64,000 bases of DNA, taken from contig JANUWF010001281.1 in NCBI GenBank assembly GCA_026120185.1, positions 2,832,501 to 2,896,500 on the forward strand. Direction: 5' to 3'. Each line of letters begins with the position of its first letter. The stretch's first letter is position 1. Source of the stretch: Voacanga thouarsii. Taxonomy: Eukaryota; Streptophyta; Magnoliopsida; Gentianales; Apocynaceae. The notes beneath the pieces were generated by a model. That model saw nothing but the letters and a program-made list of their open reading frames with translations. It searched no databases and had not been told where the DNA came from. Of the stretch, positions 11,972 through 23,205 are shown piece after piece. Position numbers and translations under genes: made by a program.

Positions 11972-12887
11972 ATGAGGTTCACATCATCATCTTGGACAAT
12001 CAACAATAGGGACATATGTGGATATGGACACAAATTCGAAGAAGTTACAATGATGATAGATTGGCAAGGTTACAAGGTGGGATTGATTCTTTTTGTGAGA
12101 CGTCATTAGAATCATCAATAAATTCTTTTATTGCCAGTACAAATTCATCCATTAAGTGGCATAAAGAAGCTTCCCAAAGTATGAGCCATCAAATAACACA
12201 ATTAGCCAAGTTGGTTGAGGATGCCATAAAGGTCTATACACTTGAACAAGAGGACCCTGAAATAGAGGAAAGGGATATGAGGAACAATTACACAATGTGG
12301 TAAGAGAGGTATTTGATTCTACTCTATGTGCTAGTAGTTCGAACTTCTCCTTTATCACATGATTTTTTAGGTTCCTTTAAATTCGTGGAGAACATGTGGA
12401 CCAAATGATGATATGTTAAGTTTAGCATGTCTTACGAAGTTAGATGTATCCATTATTTATCATATGAAATCCTTAGAGGTTGTTAACAAATTCTACCCAT
12501 CAATCACCCCACCCAAAGGGAGGTAACTTAGTTTTTATAGACTACGGATTAAAAAGTAAGAATTTCTTGATCCCATCTTTGTGAACTCAATTGCTAAGTT
12601 TCAAGTGGAATTTTCATAGTGACACATCTTTTGAAGGGAAAAATGGTGGTTTCAAGTTTGATGCATTCTTTAGATACTATGTGCACTCCTATATTGAAAA
12701 CAGTATTTGTGTGCCTAAAAGAATGTTAGAGAATGAGGTTGATGTGTTTTGTTTTACTGAGAAAAATTATTTTCATGAACATGAGCTTGTTCAAAAACCT
12801 CCCTTCTTTCTACATTCATCTTACCTACTTTTTACTTTGAGCTTAAACCTCTTTGACAAAGGTTTGATAAGGAAGCATGATGAGTGA
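11972..12887 (+). pseudogene. Unrecognised ORF of a pol-less Athila-like element, copy 2
   Basis: This is the counterpart of 4999-5841. One frame (12016-12303) carries RLARLQ, QLAKLVEDAIKVY and LEQE. A following piece reads LDVSIIYH near 12430. A third, 12591-12887, contains DAFFR, KRM, FCF, EKNYFH and ends exactly at RKHDE. In the C-terminal 77 positions I count about 48 identities with copy 1. A stop lies near 12577 and frame changes lie near 12303-12420 and 12515. No known family motif is visible. The shared C-terminal end suggests a real coding past of roughly 300 residues. Confidence 0.6.
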
Positions 12888-14465
12888 AAAGAGTTTGTCT
12901 CTTTGTTTTATGTTGTTAGGCATTATTTCTCACAAATAAGAAAAATATTTTCCATCTTAAGTGTGGGAGAATGAGTCGTGTCTTTATTTGCTTTCTTAGG
13001 ATTTTTAATTTGTTTTCTTTTATTTAGGTGTACTTTTTTTTCTTATTATTTTCTTTGTACTTTTATTTGTGTTTTCATTTGCAAGTAGGAATAAAGTCTT
13101 CTTAGACTAGCCATTTTCTCTATTTCTAGTTTTGATAGCTATTGTAACTTATTTCACTTGGAGAGCATTACTTAACTTTCTACTCCCTTTATCCTTTTTG
13201 GTCCATTTGGAGATGCTTTAATGTGTTAATTTTTGGCCAATGAGGACATTATCTAGTTTAAGTGTAGGGGTTGGTTTGGTAATATAATTCGTCCAAGTTT
13301 TTATCAATTATCTCGTGTTTTCTTGGTATTGAGGCCGTTGAAAATTTGGAAAAAAGTGTTTTCTTAGTATTGAGGCTATTGAAAAATTGGAAATACAAAA
13401 TTTTGAAAATTCGAAGAAATTTGAAAATTTAACAGTTTCAAAATTTTGGAGCTAAATTGAACTTATTTGTTTATAATGGAGTTGCAATTTTCTTTTCATC
13501 TTGAGATATGGATATATCATTTATTGTGGTTGGATTTTTATTTAAATGGTAAACTTGTGTATTAAGTTGGATTTTGCAAAGCCTTAATAATTTAAATTAA
13601 CCTTAGTTATATTTGGTATTTAAGTTTTTTTTTTTATTCTTTATGTTTGAATGTAGGTGATATGATGAAATATGAGAAGAGTTGTTGATTAATTCATGTA
13701 CTATGGATTTAAAATTTGCTTGACTTTGAGTTGTGAATAGGGAATGTGAGGGAAAAAAATTATGTGAAAAGAAAAAAAATGTGATTTGAAAAAAACATGG
13801 AGTTGAAAAAATTTGCCTTCATCTTTTGTGGAAAAAGGAAAGAAAAAAAGAGAGATAATCTTTTGCTGAAAAAAGGTTTAATATAGAGAGAAGTAGCAAG
13901 TATTATTCGATACACACTCTTGATTATATCCTAAAGGTAAGAAATCAAGGATAGAAAGACAAAATGATGAAAAAGAAAAATGATAATAACTATAAGGGGG
14001 CCAATACGATGCGTGAAGAAAAATCCATTCACTTGAGGTTATCAATCACCTAAGTTATTAAGAAAATTTTGAGAAGAAAAAGAGAATGGAATGTTTTCCT
14101 TATTTCATTAACTTGAATTGTGAAACTTTGAGTTTATAATGCCTGAATTGGTTAAATGGCTTAACTTGTATGATTTATGTTTTCTATGTTTTTGCTTGAG
14201 GAGATAAATTTCTTGTACTAGATATAAGCTTGTTTAACTTAACTTTGACAGCCTTGGGATTATTTGATTTAATACATGAGTTTGAAACATTTTAAAAGGG
14301 TTGAATAAATGACAAGTTTGTATTTGAGGTTGGAAGAAGATTATTCATTTATTATGGATAAATTTACAAAGGATAAGTTGAAAAGTTGTTTTGTCTTAAG
14401 TTATTCGCTTAGTGTGTAATTCTTGGTTGCTTGAGGACAAGCAAAAGTTCAAGTGTGAGGGTATG
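12888..14465 (+). mobile_element. 3' untranslated region of element D-E, with polypurine modules
   Basis: There is no coding sequence. PPT-like modules occur near 12949-12975, 13242-13275 and 14432-14465; the last (AAGTGTGAGGG) abuts LTR E. A purine-rich stretch lies at about 13740-13870. The sequence near 14000 (CCAATACGATGCGTGAAG) also matches the Athila element on the minus strand at 38135-38160. Confidence 0.7.
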
Positions 14466-15844
14466 TGATAGGGACAAAATTCATCTATATTTTCTTAGTT
14501 ATTTGAGATTTTTTTTTGTGATATATTTGGTGCGATAACTAGTTATATTCTATTATGTTTGATATTTTACCCTTGGAAAGGTATTTTTGAATTTTATTAC
14601 AAAAATAGATGAAAAACGTCAAAATTGTCATTGTTGCAAGGCTGGCCGTGTGGAGCACAACTAGCACCGGCCCCATTCCAGAAGAGAGCAAAAATCAAGA
14701 AAAAAATAGAGCGATGTTAGGCAAACCGAGCACAACGGGTGTTGGCTATACACAGGACAGTCGGCACTGGCTCCATGCTATTCAATGTCGGTGAGCTTTC
14801 CGAATTTTGCGCGGATTTGGTAATTTCCCAAGAGTTTTAGTATTTTCCAATCTCTACTCAGCCCAGGACTCTTAGGAAATGAATTTTAGCCTCTTGGAAG
14901 CCTATTTAAACAAGAAAAAGACAAAGACCAAGGGGTGATTTGAAGTATCTAAGCTAGCTACTAATTTTTCAAAAACAAATTCACCACTCAGAGGAACATT
15001 GTTCAAATGATGTTTTCAAGAGAAGAAGTGCTTGCTATGAGTTCGATCTTTTATCCTTTGTTTTCTTTTCTACAACAATGATGTGCTTATTGTTTTGATT
15101 GTAATTGGATATTATTTTAAAGATTATGATTTTGAGTTATTGGGAATTTTTTATCAATCTATTGTTGTCCTTAGTATTTGATTATTTGTTATCATTGGTT
15201 ATTGATGTGTTTTATTCTAATTGACATGAGAAAAGATGTTAAAAGTTCATTGCATTGATTTCATATTTGTTAGATCTTAATGGACTTGGGAAACGAAGTT
15301 AAGATTAAAGAACTTATGTAATCAAAGATTAGTTAATTTCACCTAGTGCATATGGTCATTGGCTAATTTCATGTTTATAAGGTATGAGTTTAATGCATCT
15401 TTTGGTTACTTTGGTTTGATAGGGAAATCTACTAAATTAATTAAGAGATAGTGATTCCATGGATTGAGAAAGAAGTGGTATCTACATAAGCAAGTTCATG
15501 ACTTGGGAAATGATTGAATTTTACTTAAGTTACTTCATGATGCCAAGATAATGATTGGTTTTAATGAATGCTAATTGATTTAATATTATGTTTTCAAGAT
15601 ATTTCTCTAGTTGCATGAATTTCCATCCTTGAGTTCTCTTATTATTTTATTAGTTAAAAAATAAAGATTCGAGTAAAGTAAGGTGGGAGTCAAAGTTCTC
15701 GTGGATTTGATACTTGTTAGTACCTATACTATACGGTTGGTATACTTGCCTGCATGTGTGATTTTAGTGGTTGACATTTTAATTAAAACATGGTTAATTG
15801 TGTAATTTGTTAGTAATATTTTCTATAATAAAATACACGCATAA
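14466..15844 (+). repeat. LTR E, 3' LTR
   Basis: It starts TGATAGGGA and ends GCATAA, where the partner LTR has GCATCA; the terminal CA is mutated. The end is fixed by the adjoining AAGAT duplication and by the equal length of 1379 bp. A TATTTAAAC box lies near 14900. Confidence 0.88.
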
Positions 15845-15849
15845 AAGAT
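15845..15849. repeat. Target site duplication AAGAT (right)
   Basis: It matches 10390-10394. Confidence 0.85.
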
Positions 15850-17219
15850 CTTCAAGATAGAAAAGAAAGGTTGAGACAATATGTGCCTCGATCTCTTAGA
15901 AAAAGGAGCAAATGAGAGGGGAAAGAGAAGTCTAAAAGTAGGGAAGAAAACTAGGATTTACCTTCTTGAATAGAGTAGGGCTGAGATTGCTTCTGCCTTG
16001 GGGAAAGGAGACGTGATGACTTTGAGGGAAAAAGAATGAAGGCCAATAGGATGGCGTAGGCTTTTGAGTGGTAAGAGGTAATGTTATTACTTTTGTGAAT
16101 AGAAATTGTGAGATATAAGAGAGGAAGGGTTCTTTCAATTTTGTGGTAGCCCAAAGAGGCTGAATAGCACTGTGTTGTGTGTGTCAGATAAGATGGTGAA
16201 GAGATGAGTGCAAGAGCTGGAGCTTTTCTCGTTGTGCAAAAAAGGTTTTCTCTTGTTTGTTTGAAGAGTGATGACGTGTGCTTTTTGGTGAGTTTATGCA
16301 GGCTTCGGTTTAAGTAAAAGGGAAAAGGACTGAGAGTCCTTGAAAGTATGAGATGCTCCCATTTTTTGTCATGAGAAAATGACCGAATGGAAAAAGAAAG
16401 GGAGGGAAAGAGATAAGATAATTTGAATTTGAAGAAATCTAGGTTGGGAAGCATTCCTTACTTCTTCAAAAGTTAGAAAGTGAATATTTGTTTTCCTCTA
16501 TCTGGCCATCTTACATAAGGAAATGAATTATAGATGGCTAAAATTAGGGAATAGATTGCCTTAGTCCTTGCTGAAATTTTGGTGCTCTAATAGGAAGGTA
16601 ATTTCAGATTTTGAATTTAAATTTTGGAATGAAAATAGAAATAATAATTGGTTAAGGTAAGGATATATTCTCTTCCATTCAACTGCCTAAAGTCATGCAA
16701 CTTATTTTTGCTTTATGTATTTTAAAACTATTTAGTGACATATATATACATCACAAAAACTGTAAGTATTAATCACAATCACAATACATTATACTTGTGT
16801 GTAGTATTAGGTGACATTTTCAATAATATCACAAATTTTTAAATAACATATGATGTTAATTATCTATCATAAACAGATCACGTTCACGTAATATTATATG
16901 TGACAATATATTTGTATTATGTATTATGAAGTTAGAATTAAGTGAAAATTTTGCATATTTCCATAATGTTTTTAAGTAATCCAAGACACTAACTACCTTT
17001 AAAAAGTGGGAAGATATTAATATGATATAATTAAGTTTTTTTTTACTACTTTCGACTTATGTTACAGATGATCATTTAATTAACTAAACTAATTTTTGTT
17101 TATATCATATTTATTTTTATAACTATTAAATTGATTTTTTTTTAATTTTCTTTAAATTGAAAAATAAAATTAATAGAAGATAAAATACAAGAAAACATAG
17201 CTTTCTTGGTGCCAAACAA
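15850..17219. other. Unassigned sequence
   Basis: This is the right flank of the element at 10395-15844. A 167-codon minus-strand frame (15951-16454) is Ser, Leu and Phe-rich, has no recognisable domain, and could be chance in a purine-rich region. From about 16650 the DNA is very AT-rich with nothing I can assign. Confidence 0.5.
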
Positions 17220-17330
17220 GCATTAGGAAATATATGTTGTAGTGACATTTTTCTCTTCCTACGCTTTGGAAAGGCATGACGCTCAACAAGTGTCATGAAA
17301 AGGCATCAAATATGACATTACATAACGTCA

Positions 17331-17371
<41 letters not shown>

Positions 17372-17593
17372 CCTAGTTATTATGCCATTACATATAATGG
17401 TAAAAAAATTTAATATCATATTTGTTTATTGATATGCCATAAAGTGTCATAATAATGCAATGAAAAATTATCATCATAATAGTTATATGGTTACACTCTA
17501 TAGCGTCACTATAAGCACAAGAGAATGCATTTTAAAGTGTCATCATAAATTCCTTTAGTAGACATCTCTCATTTTGCCACGATAAGTCTCTTT
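17220..17593. repeat. Region of dispersed GTGTCAT/GTCACT-type repeats, possibly the end of a DNA transposon
   Basis: Short words such as GTGACATTT, GTGTCATGA, AACGTCACTAT, AAGTGTCAT and GCGTCACTAT recur in both orientations around a (TA)n run at 17336-17367. Subterminal repeats of this kind are typical of CACTA elements. I find no CACTA terminus or target duplication, and the copia element at 17594 interrupts the right side. Confidence 0.25.
17336..17367. repeat. (TA)n microsatellite
   Basis: An uninterrupted TA run of about 32 bp. Confidence 0.95.
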
Positions 17594-19327
17594 TGTTAGT
17601 TTTATGCCCTAGAGGCAATCACTTGTACGTTGTATATGACACATTTTATTTTAATAAAAGACATTATTTGTCTTACAGTTTCTTTTGTTTACTTTTATGT
17701 AATATAATTGTTAGATAAAGTCCCTACTACAACGCTATACTAGGAAAATCAGGATAGAGATCATGATATTAAATTCCTACTATAATATATAGTGTTAGTA
17801 CTTAAATAGTCCATAGTCGTAGTATTAATGAGACAGGACATTATTAATGTGTTAAGACTAGCATGTGTTAGACTTCATAATTTGATCAGGCGGTCATTCT
17901 CGTATCCGTGAGTATTGACATACTCACAGTTAACACGTGGATACTTGTTAATGGAACAAGTTCATTGGATGACCTAGCTATGAGATAATCACATGGATAA
18001 CTATTTTGTGCTAGCGATATAATCTCAATATAGCAAACGTGTAATTATCCTTAGACTTGAGATCTCCAAGGTACTTTGTTTGCTGAGCATTGTGCTTTGA
18101 TTCCAATCTCTGGAGCCAGATCGAGGGCCGCCTATGGAATGGATACTAGGTACATTGTGAGGTAAATGAAAGTAGTTGAGAGGGTCAATAAAGGATTCAC
18201 CACTCCTAATAGTATGGGTGAATATCTCATGGCCACTTGTAGGAATTGCTACTTAAGAAGACCTTGGCCAAAGCAACTGTGTATTGGAAATAGTTCCAAT
18301 TGATACACATCTAGAGTAGTGGGTTCCTTGTATAAGTACTATTATATTCAGGCCAGAATTAATACATTCTGGAGGGAGTTGCACTAATTTCGTACTCCAA
18401 ACAAAATGAGATATTGTATGGTGAAAGGAGTTAATTACACTGTAGTTTTTTATTGAAGGGTTCATGTAAAGCCACTTGGCTTCCTGGACTCTTAGGTGGT
18501 CATGATCTATTGCTAGATACTGCTCATGATCGGGGAATATGGGTTTATTAATTGATAAATTAATAAACCAATCCTAATTTGAATTAATATGGTTAATTCT
18601 AATTAATTACAGATTATTAATCTCAAAGACGTTTGGATTAATTCATGTTCGCTACCAATTAACCGGGAAACCTAATAGGTCACACACAATAGAAGATTAT
18701 CTACTAAAGATGTTATTTGATAACATAGTGGAGTTAATTGTGAGAAAAAGAAGTTGTTATAGCCAAATTATAATTAGTTATAATTTATGGTCCAAATTAT
18801 AATTGTGAAAACTTGATATTTCCAATTACAATTAGGGAATTCTAATTGTTTTAGAATTCTCAGTTTTGCTATGGTTTTTCGTGTGACATGAATATATGCA
18901 TGAAACCAAAATTGAAAGGGAATTAGCGGCAACAAAGAACTCTCCAAAAACCCTACTCTTCTTCTCTTCTCTCTCTCTCTCTCTCGTGGTTTATCATCCT
19001 AACCCTTGCTGCCATTTTGGTTTATGCTAGCACATAAACATCTTGGTGCTTGAGTGTGATCCTCTATGTGGATTTCTATTAGAGATAATCACGCACTGTG
19101 ATTATACTAGTTGGATATTCAACTCTCGTGGTGTTTGATCAAGAGAAATTGCTGGATCGCGTAGACTTGAAGAAGAAAAATTTTATTTTTCAGATGCCAA
19201 AGAAAGGTAAAGTTGTTACCTTTGTTCTCTTTATGTTTTGTTTTCCACACATATGTGAGTCTTGAGATGGTATCTCGTTCTTTTTTTTCCGCTGCGCCAT
19301 ATATGATATGGTGAGAGATACCCAACA
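17594..19327 (+). repeat. Copia 5' LTR
   Basis: It runs from TGTTAGTTTTATG to GATACCCAACA, followed at once by the primer site. A CT-rich microsatellite lies at 18962-18985. An AATATATGCA possible TATA element lies near 18890. Confidence 0.93.
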
Positions 19328-19328
19328 G

Positions 19329-19341
19329 TGGTATCAGAGAC
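19329..19341 (+). promoter_or_regulatory. Primer binding site, initiator tRNA-Met
   Basis: TGGTATCAGAGAC lies one base after the LTR. It matches the complement of the tRNA-iMet 3' end except near its last bases. Confidence 0.9.
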
Positions 19342-21172
19342 TTGCTATGTGTGGATTGTAGACATTGTATTTGACATGAAAAGCTATTTTCATGTATTCA
19401 TGTTTGTCTTTGTTCATTGTGAAAACCGTTTTCATTCGAGTCGAAATCGTTTCGAGCATTGTGGGTTAAGTCCGTAGCACAATATGATTATGTAGTAGTT
19501 ACAACATGTTCCGAAAAATGGTTTCTTTATGTGCTGCAAGTTCTCTTTTACAAAAAAATGTTTTCTTGAACATGGTTGTTGCCTTCCGTTATATCCTAAT
19601 TTTCTGTTTTGTTTTTGTTTAAACTAACAAATTGGTTGTTGTTTTGAGCTTCAAAACAGAAAAATTCTACTGAGAATTGTTCTCACTAAACTATTGCAGA
19701 AGATAAGGGCTCCAGAAATTATTTCTAGAAAATTTTCTGAAAATCGCCGCTTCTTCCCAACTACAGCTGGCGCTAGCTCTAACTCCTAACCAGTACTGGT
19801 TCTGTACTGTTACGTGATGTCCAAAAATCGTTTCTAAAAATATTTTTCCCCTTAAAACCAGACCGCGGCCGGCGTCGGCTCTTACTTCCAAACCGGCGCC
19901 GGTTCTGCTCTGTTTTGACATTCTAGCAATTGAAAAAAAAAAATTGAAATAGAGTTTGGAAGGAAAAATCTCATTTGATAAGAGGCGGTAAAATAAAATT
20001 TTCTATGCCAAAGATGAGACCCAAAAGTATTTTCTCAAAATTAGTTTTGAGAGAAATAATTTTATTTTTCCAAAATAATGATTTTGAAAATTTAAAATTG
20101 ATGTATTTTTCTACAATATTGATTTTAGAATTTGTTTTACTTTTCTAAAATAGTGATTTTGGAATAATAAAGGTTATATGTTTATTTTGTTTAAGTATAA
20201 TTAATGGCATGGTGGATGGTTACGGACTAAAACCAATTATATCTGTTCATGCATTTTATAGTTTTAGTTTTTTTGAAATAGGACTTGCGTGTCCTACCTT
20301 CTGTAGAATTTTTGTGTAATTCTCTTCTCATCTAACTCCCATCAAATGTAACTTGAGGTTTTCTCTCTTTAGGAAATTATGTAAATAGTTTACATAGGTT
20401 AGATAGGAGTAAAATTATTTTATTTTAGAGATGGCAACCAAAACAAGGCGAGAAGGTAAGACCTTCTACTTAAATCATACATGAACACATAAGGTTAACT
20501 ATATTAATGTCTTTTATGGCTCAAAGAAATTAATTTAGGGTAATGTCCATAATCGTACCACATAATCACTTTATCACCATGGGTATCAATTATGTAATTT
20601 ATTGATTTTTATGCATGTCATTTATTGAAATCACTAAAAGGAACAAATCCCTCAATTAATATAGTAAGAATAAGAGTCATTTTTCGAGACTAGGTTGTTG
20701 GGCAAACCCAAGCCTACTCGACATTGGCCATGTTCAAGCTATGGAATTAAATTCTTTTGGAATTAAATTCCTAATTAATGAGTCAAGTTTAACTAAATTC
20801 TTTATCCCGGTTGGGCAAACTCAAGCATAAAGAAATTTAGAGGAAAAGCTAAGGTAGCCAAAAAGGCTTTTACATTAAAAGCTCTTAATCACCCAATGAT
20901 CTGGTAATTACATACGATGTAATTGGTATTGGATAACTACCAATGAACTCAAGGGTGGTTTGTTGGGCAAACCCAAGGTTATTCTTGAGGAATTTGGATA
21001 CCGGTCCACTAGGAAAGCTTCCAATAGGCTTTCCTAAATTAATAGTGGAGGCTATCAGGTTGAGTAAAATAGTGGAGTAAAAATACATTTAATTAAAGTC
21101 CTAATTATTTGCATTTCATGTGCATATACAGTAGCTAATCCTCTCTATCTTTACATCTAGGATACTTGAATC
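19342..21172 (+). mobile_element. Long untranslated leader of the copia element
   Basis: About 1.8 kb lies between the primer site and gag. It has no convincing ORF. At 19760-19915 it carries GGCGCT, GGCCGGCGTCGG and CCGGCGCCGG, resembling motifs in the Athila-like LTRs. Confidence 0.75.
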
Positions 21173-21910
21173 ATGTCAACAAAACTAAACCTACGTAGCA
21201 TCTTGGAAACCAACAAGTTAACCGAATCAAACTACCTTGACTGGTATAGAAACTTGAGAATCGTTCTCAAATCGGAAAGGTTGCTCTCCGTACTATATAC
21301 TCCTATTCTACCAGCACTAGCTCAAGATGCTCATGCTGATGAGCATGCTATTCACAAAAGGCACAAGGAGGATAGTGATACAGTATCATGTATTATGTTA
21401 GCATCTATGACTCCAGAGCTACAAAAATAGAATGAGCATATGGATGCTCAATTGATTATACTACATCATTGAGAGCTGTTTGACGCACAAGCCAGAACTG
21501 AGAGATATGAGATCTTGAAGCAACTATTCCATTGCAAAATGGAAGAGGATTCTTCTGTGGCCACTCATGGACTGAAGATGCTGGGCTTGATAAAGAAGCT
21601 TGGATCTCTCGGGTTTGCAATGTATTATGACTTAAGTGTAGACTTAATTCTACAGTCTTTGCCTAATAGTTTCTCAAAATTTGTGATTGACTATCAGATG
21701 AACAAGATTGAGTCCACCATTCCTGAGTTAATCAGTCTTCCCAAAACTACAGAGTCTCCCATGAAGAAGGATTCCAATGCAGTTTTAATGGTTAAATCTT
21801 CTTCTTCTAAGAAGAAAGTTTAAAAGAAGAAGAAGAAGGCTACTATGAAGCCAAATGTGGTGTGAATAAGAAGGACACTACTACCAAGGGCCCATGACAT
21901 CATTGTGGAA
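21173..21910 (+). pseudogene. Copia gag (capsid region), broken
   Basis: It begins MSTKLNLRSILE followed by the Tork-type LTESNYLDWYRNLRIVL motif. In the same frame there are stops at 21428-21430, 21470-21472 and 21821-21823. The middle part keeps capsid-like sequence (QLFHCKMEEDSSVATHGLKM). The lysine-rich C-terminus shifts frame before the zinc knuckle. The intact product would package element RNA. Confidence 0.88.
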
Positions 21911-22200
21911 AGATGGGCCATTGGAGGAGCAACTGCAAGGCCTACTTAGAGACCGTTAAGGACAAGAAGCAGAAGAAGAAGCTTACAAGCACTTCTACTT
22001 CTATTCCGGGTATGTTTATGATTGAGATAAATACTGCCTTTAGAAATGAGATATGGGTATTAAATACCGGATGTAGATCTAATTTGTGCAATAACTTGCA
22101 GAGACTAAAGAGCAGTAGAAGACTAGAGAAATACAACATGGACCTACGTACCGCAAATGGGGAAAAGGTTGCTGCACTTGCTTGGGGACATACGAGCTGA
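21895..22200 (+). pseudogene. Copia nucleocapsid zinc knuckle and protease, inactive
   Basis: The zinc knuckle HCGKMGHWRSNC is readable from 21898, but its first Cys codon is now TGA (21895-21897). The protease active site reads VLNTGC instead of the DTG expected of aspartic proteases, so the catalytic Asp is Asn. The frame differs from gag. Either change would block maturation. Confidence 0.85.
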
Positions 22201-22256
22201 GCCTGCGTTCGGGATTAGTTCTAGAATTATAAAACTGTTATTATATACTAGTTTTA

Positions 22257-23205
22257 ATGAAAAAAATTATCTCAGTTGCATGTTTAGACTTAGATGGATT
22301 TCATTTGATATTTAAGAATAAATGTTGTTCTTTTTCATTGAATGATATTCATTATAGTTCAGCAACTCTGGTTAATGGTTTATGTGTTCCAGACTTGGAT
22401 AATATAATACTCAATATAAATAACAAGAAACCTAAAATAGATAATTCTAACACCTCTTACTTATAGCATTGTCGTTTAGGCCATGTAAATGAAAATTATA
22501 TTTCTAAGTTACATAAACTTGGTGACTTAAGGTCATTTGATTATGAATCATATCGCACATGCGAGTTTTGTTTACTAGGTAAAATGTCTAAAACTCATTT
22601 TTCAGGGAAAGGAGAATGGGCCAAGGAGTTATTAGAACTTATACATTCTGATGTATATGGCCTAATGTCAATACAAGCAAGAGGATGTTATAACTATTTC
22701 ATAACCTTTATCGATGATTTCTCATGATACAGGTATTTGTTTTTAATGAAATATAAATTTGAGGCATTTGATAAGTTCAAAGACTTCAAGAATGAAATAG
22801 AGAAACAACTTGGCAAAAGTATTAAAACTCTAAGATCTGATCGAGGAGGAGAATACTTGAGCCAAGAGTTTCTGAGTTATCTTAGAGATAATGGGATATT
22901 ATCTCAATAGACTCTACCACATACACCTCAACATAACGGTGTGTCTGAGAGAAGGAATTAAACCCTTCTAGACATGGTATAGACCATGATGGCTTCTGCA
23001 GACCTACCAAAATCATTTTGGGGGGTATGCACTAGAGACTTCTGTTTCTATACTAAATAGAGTTCCGACAAAATCGGTTGATTCAACCCCATTTGAGATG
23101 TTCTTTGGTAAGAAACCAAAATTATCTCACTTGCGAGTATGGGGTTGTCCTGCCTTTGTCAAAAGGCCATAGTCAAATAAACTTAATAGTAAGTCTGACA
23201 AGTGT
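22257..23205 (+). pseudogene. Copia integrase, broken
   Basis: The HHCC zinc domain begins at HCRLGH (22467), preceded by TAG where Trp is usual, and continues to CEFC (near 22560). The catalytic core keeps the first Asp (HSDVYG), the second (SDRGGEY) and the Glu (GVSERRN). Stops lie after FIDDFS (TGA, about 22726), after GILSQ (TAG, about 22909), after SERRN and beyond. The frame changes again before 23206. Confidence 0.88.

Larger units (their letters stand above)
10395..15844 (+). mobile_element. Complete non-autonomous Athila-like LTR retrotransposon (5450 bp)
   Basis: It has two LTRs of identical length (1379 bp), a tRNA-Asp type primer site, a polypurine tract and a 5-bp duplication AAGAT. 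The 2.7 kb interior has no protease, reverse transcriptase or integrase; it holds only a broken ORF shared with the element at 3700-9332. This fits a large retrotransposon derivative that needed an Athila helper. The two LTRs differ clearly, so the insertion is old. Confidence 0.9.

Noticed and set aside
15951..16454. 167-codon minus-strand frame as a host gene
   Set aside because: Low-complexity Ser, Leu and Phe composition, no domain, no paralogue in the window; it may be chance in purine-rich DNA.
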